From: an uncultured Phascolarctobacterium sp.
GTDB taxonomy: Bacteria > Bacillota > Negativicutes > Acidaminococcales > Acidaminococcaceae
Direction of reading: 5' to 3'
DNA length: 33,582 nt
NCBI GenBank assembly: GCA_900757795.1
Contig: CAAEPE010000012.1
Span: forward strand, 1-33,582
A program made the position numbers and the translations under genes. Positions 29,538 to 33,582 of this stretch are shown piece by piece; position 1 is the stretch's first letter, and each line of letters begins with the position of its first letter. Below the pieces are notes generated by a model. The model was given only the letters and a program-made list of their open reading frames with translations, ran no database searches and was not told the origin of the DNA.

Positions 29538-32500
29538 TTATTTTTTATTTATACCATAGGGCTCCATAGTTTCCGCTACCATACCATAAGTCATCTGCGG
29601 TTCGTAAACATAGCTCTTGGTTTCTTTACCTGAAAAATCCGCAGTGTTCATATCGTTATTGTCCGTCCACAATTCACACTGCGTCATAACAGTTTGCACA
29701 GCATCCTCCATTCCCTCAGGCGGATATTTATGCTTTTTCAGCAAACGTTTAATAAGCGTACGCATCTTCGCGCGAGCAGATTCCTTGCGCTGCCAGTCTA
29801 CCGTCTTATTTTTGCGCAAGGTATCGGTTAACTCCTTGGTAATAGCAATAAGCTCATCATTTTCATAAAAATCTTTAATTGCCTGCGGCTTTGTTAAAGC
29901 ATCATAAAAAGCAAGCTCGTCAGCGGTAAGGCCAAGCCTTTCTCCTTCTTTGTGCGCGTCTGCCAACTGCTTTGCAAGCTTCAGCATTTCTGCAATAACT
30001 TCTTCATTGGTAAGCATACCGTTAAGGTAAGCATTTACTGCTCTTTGCATAATCTCGCTAAACTTTTCAGATTTAACCACATTAGTTCTGCGATAAACCG
30101 AAACCTGTTCCGCAATCAATTTTTTCAGCAGTTCAATAGCAAGATTTTTTTCTTTCATTCGTCCTATTTCTTCAAGAAATTTAGGATCAAACAAAGAAAA
30201 TTCTTCTTGTACATCAGAAAATAAATTGATAACGCCCTCACTCTTAATGCTTTGTTTTAAAAGCTCATTTATCCGCGCATTCATTTCCGGCAAAGAAATT
30301 TTCTTTCCTGTTCCGGTATTCATTAGACGCAACACTAAAACACGCACAGCCTCAAAAAAAGCTGCTTCAAATCTATCTGCTTTACATATCAAAGAAGAAC
30401 ATAATGATAATGCCTGATGAAGCATAAGCGCTTCTTTGATAAACGTATCCTTTTCTTGCTCCTTATCACGAGCAATAATATAGTTTACGGCGCCGCTAAT
30501 TGTTTTTGCTCTTTCCAAATCTGTACCATTTTGAAAATCAGCATAATCATATCCATAGAATATATCACGGCAAATAGATAATTTCTCCAAAAATTTAGGA
30601 TACGCAACTTTGGCAACATCCGTATCACCATAATTTTTCTTATCACGAGCAGTATAATCATTCATAGCTTGCTTCAACGCACCGGCAATGCCAACATAAT
30701 CAACAACCAAGCCGCCTTCCTTATCACGAAATACGCGGTTGACGCGAGCAATGGCCTGCATAAGATTGTGTCCTGCCATTGGTTTGTAAACATACATTGT
30801 AGCAAGAGAAGGTACATCAAAGCCGGTAAGCCACATATCAACAACAATAGCAATTTTCAAAGGACTGTTATTATCCTTAAATTTTTTTGCCAGTTCGTCT
30901 TTGTGATGCTTATTACCGATAATCTGCCGCCATTCTTCCGGATCGTTATTTCCGGAAGTCATAACAACTGCAATCTTTTCAGTCCAAGTCGGACGCAGCT
31001 CTAATATCCGCTTGTAAATTTTCATCGCGATAGGCCGTGAATAAGCAACCAACAAAGCTTTACCAGTCAGCAGATTTTCACGGTTATTTTCATAATGTTT
31101 AATAATATCGCAAACTAAAGAATTGATAGTGTTATCGTTTCCTAGAACAGCCTCCATCTGACCAAGAGTACGTTTACTTTTTTCGATAACCTCCGGATCA
31201 GCATTTTGCGCCATGAGATCATATTCCGCATCAATTAAAGCAAGTGTATCTTTATCAAGATTTAATTTTATAACACGGCTTTCATAATAAACCGGTCTTG
31301 TTGCGCCATCTTCAACAGCCTGCGTCATATCATAGATATCAATATAATCGCCAAATACTTCACGTGTGCTGCGGTCCTTTGAAGAAATTGGCGTTCCGGT
31401 AAAACCAATATAAGTAGCGTTCGGTAAAGTATTGCGAATAATGCGTGCTGTTCCGATAACACGTTTAGCAATTTCTTCACCTTTTTCATTTTTGGTAAAC
31501 TTTATTTTTTCAGCCAGTCCATACTGACCTCGATGTGCTTCATCAGCCATAACAATAATATTGTGACGTTCAGAAAGCGGCTCGTGGGACTCTTCAAATT
31601 TTTGCATAGTGGTAAAAATAATACCATTTGCCTGTCTGCCCGCCAATAATTTTTTCAAATGCTCACGGCTTTCTGCGTGCATAGGTTCCTGTCTTAAAAA
31701 ATCTTTACACTTGGCAAACTGTCCGTAAAGCTGGTCGTCAAGGTCGTTTCTATCTGTCAATACAACTATTGTGGGACTATTTAAGGCTTCTTGCAATAAA
31801 TGCGCATAAAATACCATCGAAAGCGACTTGCCGCTGCCTTGCGTATGCCAAAAAACACCGCCTTTACCGTCTGTAACGGTAGCGCGTTTTGTCGATTCAA
31901 TAGCTTTTTTTACCGCAAAATACTGATGATAGCCCGCAAGAATTTTAAAAGAGCCAATGCCTTCATTAGAAAAACAAATGAAATTTTTAATTATATCAAG
32001 CAATCTTTCCTTTTGAAAAATTCCCTCAAAGAAGGTATCAAATTGTGCGTATTGTGTATTTTCATAGCTTCCGTCTTTAGTTTTCCACTCCATAAAACGA
32101 TCTTCGCCGGAAGTAATAGTGCCAGCCTTGGAAGTCAGCTGGTCACTCATAACGCAGATAGCATTATAAATAAACATTGACGGAATTTCTGCCATATAGT
32201 TTCTAAGCTGCCTGTACGCTTGAGAAGCGTCCGTTTCTTCACGAGAGGGAGATTTTAATTCCATTAATGCAATAGGCAAACCATTCAAAAACAAAATTAT
32301 ATCCGGACGCTTGTTACTGTTTTCAATAAAAGTCCACTGATTGGCGACGATAAAGGAATTGTTAGCAGGATTTTTATAGTCAACAAGATATACAATAGTG
32401 GAACGCTCTTCACCGCCGACAAAATATTTTACAGGGATACCATTTTGCAGATAATCCATAAAAACTGCGTTTTTTTGTACAAGCTCACCGTTTTCAAAAT

Positions 32501-32708
32501 TTTTTAATTTGAATAAAGCATCCTGAATAGCATCGTCGGACAGACTAGGATTTAAACGATACAAAGAAGCCGTCAAAACTTCATCATACAGCGGACTATA
32601 AACATCGCGTTCAATATCCGGGCCATATACATATTCATATTCTAAATCGTTTCTGAACAGTTCAATTATAGAATTTTCATAGTCGGCTTCGGTGTATAAT
32701 TTAGTCAT
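29538..32708 (-). CDS. hsdR: Type I restriction enzyme, R subunit
   Basis: 1056 residues, full length. The N-terminal nuclease domain has the PD-(D/E)xK core: Asp136 (RPDIILF), Glu150 and Lys152 (IALMELKS), followed by a Q-x-x-x-Y motif (QAYRQLRNYM). The SF2 motor follows: Walker A HTQGSGKS (288-295), DEAH 389-392 (VMADEAHRGQ), TGTPI, a helicase C half with VDMWLTGFDVPSLATMYVYKPM and QAIARVNRVF, and a helical C-terminus that docks with the HsdM/HsdS methylase core. It cuts unmodified DNA after ATP-driven translocation. No hsdM is in the window; it should lie to the right. Its start overlaps the upstream membrane protein gene by 8 nt. Confidence 0.96.
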   Translation of the reverse strand: MTKLYTEADYENSIIELFRNDLEYEYVYGPDIERDVYSPLYDEVLTASLYRLNPSLSDDAIQDALFKLKNFENGELVQKNAVFMDYLQNGIPVKYFVGGEERSTIVYLVDYKNPANNSFIVANQWTFIENSNKRPDIILFLNGLPIALMELKSPSREETDASQAYRQLRNYMAEIPSMFIYNAICVMSDQLTSKAGTITSGEDRFMEWKTKDGSYENTQYAQFDTFFEGIFQKERLLDIIKNFICFSNEGIGSFKILAGYHQYFAVKKAIESTKRATVTDGKGGVFWHTQGSGKSLSMVFYAHLLQEALNSPTIVVLTDRNDLDDQLYGQFAKCKDFLRQEPMHAESREHLKKLLAGRQANGIIFTTMQKFEESHEPLSERHNIIVMADEAHRGQYGLAEKIKFTKNEKGEEIAKRVIGTARIIRNTLPNATYIGFTGTPISSKDRSTREVFGDYIDIYDMTQAVEDGATRPVYYESRVIKLNLDKDTLALIDAEYDLMAQNADPEVIEKSKRTLGQMEAVLGNDNTINSLVCDIIKHYENNRENLLTGKALLVAYSRPIAMKIYKRILELRPTWTEKIAVVMTSGNNDPEEWRQIIGNKHHKDELAKKFKDNNSPLKIAIVVDMWLTGFDVPSLATMYVYKPMAGHNLMQAIARVNRVFRDKEGGLVVDYVGIAGALKQAMNDYTARDKKNYGDTDVAKVAYPKFLEKLSICRDIFYGYDYADFQNGTDLERAKTISGAVNYIIARDKEQEKDTFIKEALMLHQALSLCSSLICKADRFEAAFFEAVRVLVLRLMNTGTGKKISLPEMNARINELLKQSIKSEGVINLFSDVQEEFSLFDPKFLEEIGRMKEKNLAIELLKKLIAEQVSVYRRTNVVKSEKFSEIMQRAVNAYLNGMLTNEEVIAEMLKLAKQLADAHKEGERLGLTADELAFYDALTKPQAIKDFYENDELIAITKELTDTLRKNKTVDWQRKESARAKMRTLIKRLLKKHKYPPEGMEDAVQTVMTQCELWTDNNDMNTADFSGKETKSYVYEPQMTYGMVAETMEPYGINKK

Positions 32709-33453
32709 AACTATTCTCCTTTAGAATATTTTCGACCTCTAAAAGCAAGTTAGCTTTTATTTTATTCCAAGATAACTCTTCTTTTCTTTCATTAAAAAAA
32801 TCATTTGCTATTTTATCCAATTCTATTGCTTGCGCAGTAGTATACTCGTGAAGCTTTGCAGTAAAAATATTAATATTATTTTTTAGTTCATCTAAATTTT
32901 TTAATTCACTAGGAGTCGCCATTCTTCCTTTAACCTGATTGTTTTGTATAAATAACACTTGTATATTATATTTCACCACATCTGCTTCTAGTTTTGAACA
33001 CAAATTTTTTATGTTATATGTTACATTAAGAAACTCTTTTAATCTTTTGCAAATAAAAGCTTGATTATCTATATTAACAAATGGAGAATATAATCCAAGA
33101 TTCATATTATTTATAAATTCAGGATTTAATGATGCAAGCCCACTAATATTTTTAAATGGTAAATCTTGAATAGTATCAGAATTATGTATTTGAGGTAAAA
33201 TTTCCCCGAAAATTTTTGATATAACTGTAAGATTAAAAAACAAACTTTTTATATTTATATTTACTGCTTCAATAATTTTGGCTTTTTCATGGAAATATCC
33301 TATTACTGCAACTACAAAAGATACAATGAAGCCAGTAAATATCCCTAATAAAATACTCTGCAACATATTATTATCTCTAAAAAAATTCAACAAAAATCCA
33401 ATTATAATTATTATTAATAAACATATACATGCTGTTATTCTATTGACTTCCAT
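32701..33453 (-). CDS. Two-helix membrane protein coupled to hsdR, unknown function
   Basis: 250 residues. Two membrane helices at the start (about 8-25 and 31-52) form a hairpin, followed by ~200 residues of cytoplasmic, mostly helical sequence with charged heptad-like stretches (KNLDELKNNINIFTAKLHEYTTAQAIELDKIAND) and no catalytic motif I can see. I do not recognise the family. The gene is more AT-rich than the surrounding metabolic genes. Its last 8 nt overlap the hsdR start, so the two are translated together. Start at 33453 has AAAGG with 8-nt spacing; a TATAAT lies at 33472-33477. A membrane-tied accessory factor of the restriction system, or an unrelated defence gene carried in the locus, are the options. 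Confidence 0.8.
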   Translation of the reverse strand: MEVNRITACICLLIIIIIGFLLNFFRDNNMLQSILLGIFTGFIVSFVVAVIGYFHEKAKIIEAVNINIKSLFFNLTVISKIFGEILPQIHNSDTIQDLPFKNISGLASLNPEFINNMNLGLYSPFVNIDNQAFICKRLKEFLNVTYNIKNLCSKLEADVVKYNIQVLFIQNNQVKGRMATPSELKNLDELKNNINIFTAKLHEYTTAQAIELDKIANDFFNERKEELSWNKIKANLLLEVENILKENSYD

Positions 33454-33478
33454 ACTTTTTTCCTTTCACTTATTATAA

Positions 33479-33582
33479 AAAATAAACGATAATTTAGAGC
33501 AGCAAGCGCAGGCGTTATTTGATGAAAATTTCCCTAATATTTCTAATGGTGCAAATACCGTCGGCGATTATATAGTACCTAA
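33479..33582 (+). pseudogene. Start-less hsdS fragment, inverted relative to hsdR
   Basis: The plus-strand frame reads KINDNLEQQAQALFDENF and then a divergent stretch ending VGDYIVP at the window edge. The N-L-E-Q-Q-A-Q-A-L-F motif is the central conserved region of type I specificity subunits, after which the second target-recognition domain begins. An in-frame TAA (33476-33478) lies just before it, and there is no ATG, GTG or TTG codon in the visible frame, so as it stands it cannot be translated from here. It points away from hsdR. The best reading is a silent hsdS half-gene cassette available for recombination; simple decay is the alternative. Confidence 0.75.

Overview
The window comes from the genome of a diderm Firmicute, most likely a Negativicute of the Phascolarctobacterium/Acidaminococcus type (inference). 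The left edge carries the start of a secreted SLH-domain protein of the kind that tethers or forms outer-membrane porins in that class. The metabolic genes fit an amino-acid-fermenting anaerobe: Fe-S serine dehydratase, two polar amino acid ABC transporters and a B12-dependent methionine synthase.

Layout. 1-1138 (minus): SLH protein (cut by the window edge) and an unrecognised membrane protein whose promoter carries a TetR-like palindrome. 1364-1729 (plus): a small cupin. 1820-2097 (minus): tRNA-His, tRNA-Gln and tRNA-Lys behind one promoter. 2226-6126 (minus): a serine-catabolism operon with symporter, HutP-family RNA-binding regulator, SdaAB, SdaAA and RidA. 6388-9433 (plus): TSCPD protein, CorA, a small unknown and a HerA-like ATPase. 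9617-11982 (plus): amino acid ABC transporter 1. 12082-12207 (plus): a candidate small RNA with its own promoter and terminator. 12288-13895 (plus): Na/Pi cotransporter. 13954-17435 (minus): DUF4127 protein, GNAT acetyltransferase and Nramp metal transporter. 17591-20065 (minus): amino acid ABC transporter 2. 20271-22814 (minus): ClpB with a structured leader. 23089-24156 (plus): LrgA/LrgB-type pair. 24157-24775: gene-free, repeat- and palindrome-rich. 24776-29060 (minus): MetF, free-standing MetH activation domain, MetH core and a small unknown. 29061-29537: gene-free, holding a ~180-bp imperfect palindrome. 29538-33453 (minus): HsdR of a type I restriction system with a coupled two-helix membrane protein. 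33479-end (plus): a start-less hsdS fragment in the opposite orientation.

How the genes work together. In the serine operon the importer feeds the two-subunit dehydratase, RidA removes the reactive enamine formed during dehydration, and the HutP-like protein is a good candidate for the serine- or pyruvate-responsive switch. MetF supplies methyl-THF to MetH, and the separate activation-domain protein replaces the C-terminal domain that this 785-residue MetH lacks.

The most unusual part is the right edge. An hsdS piece beginning exactly at the central conserved repeat, with no start codon and inverted relative to hsdR, suggests a shuffling (phase-variable) type I restriction locus. An uncharacterised membrane protein there is translationally coupled to hsdR. 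Other leads are the sRNA candidate and the long palindromes.
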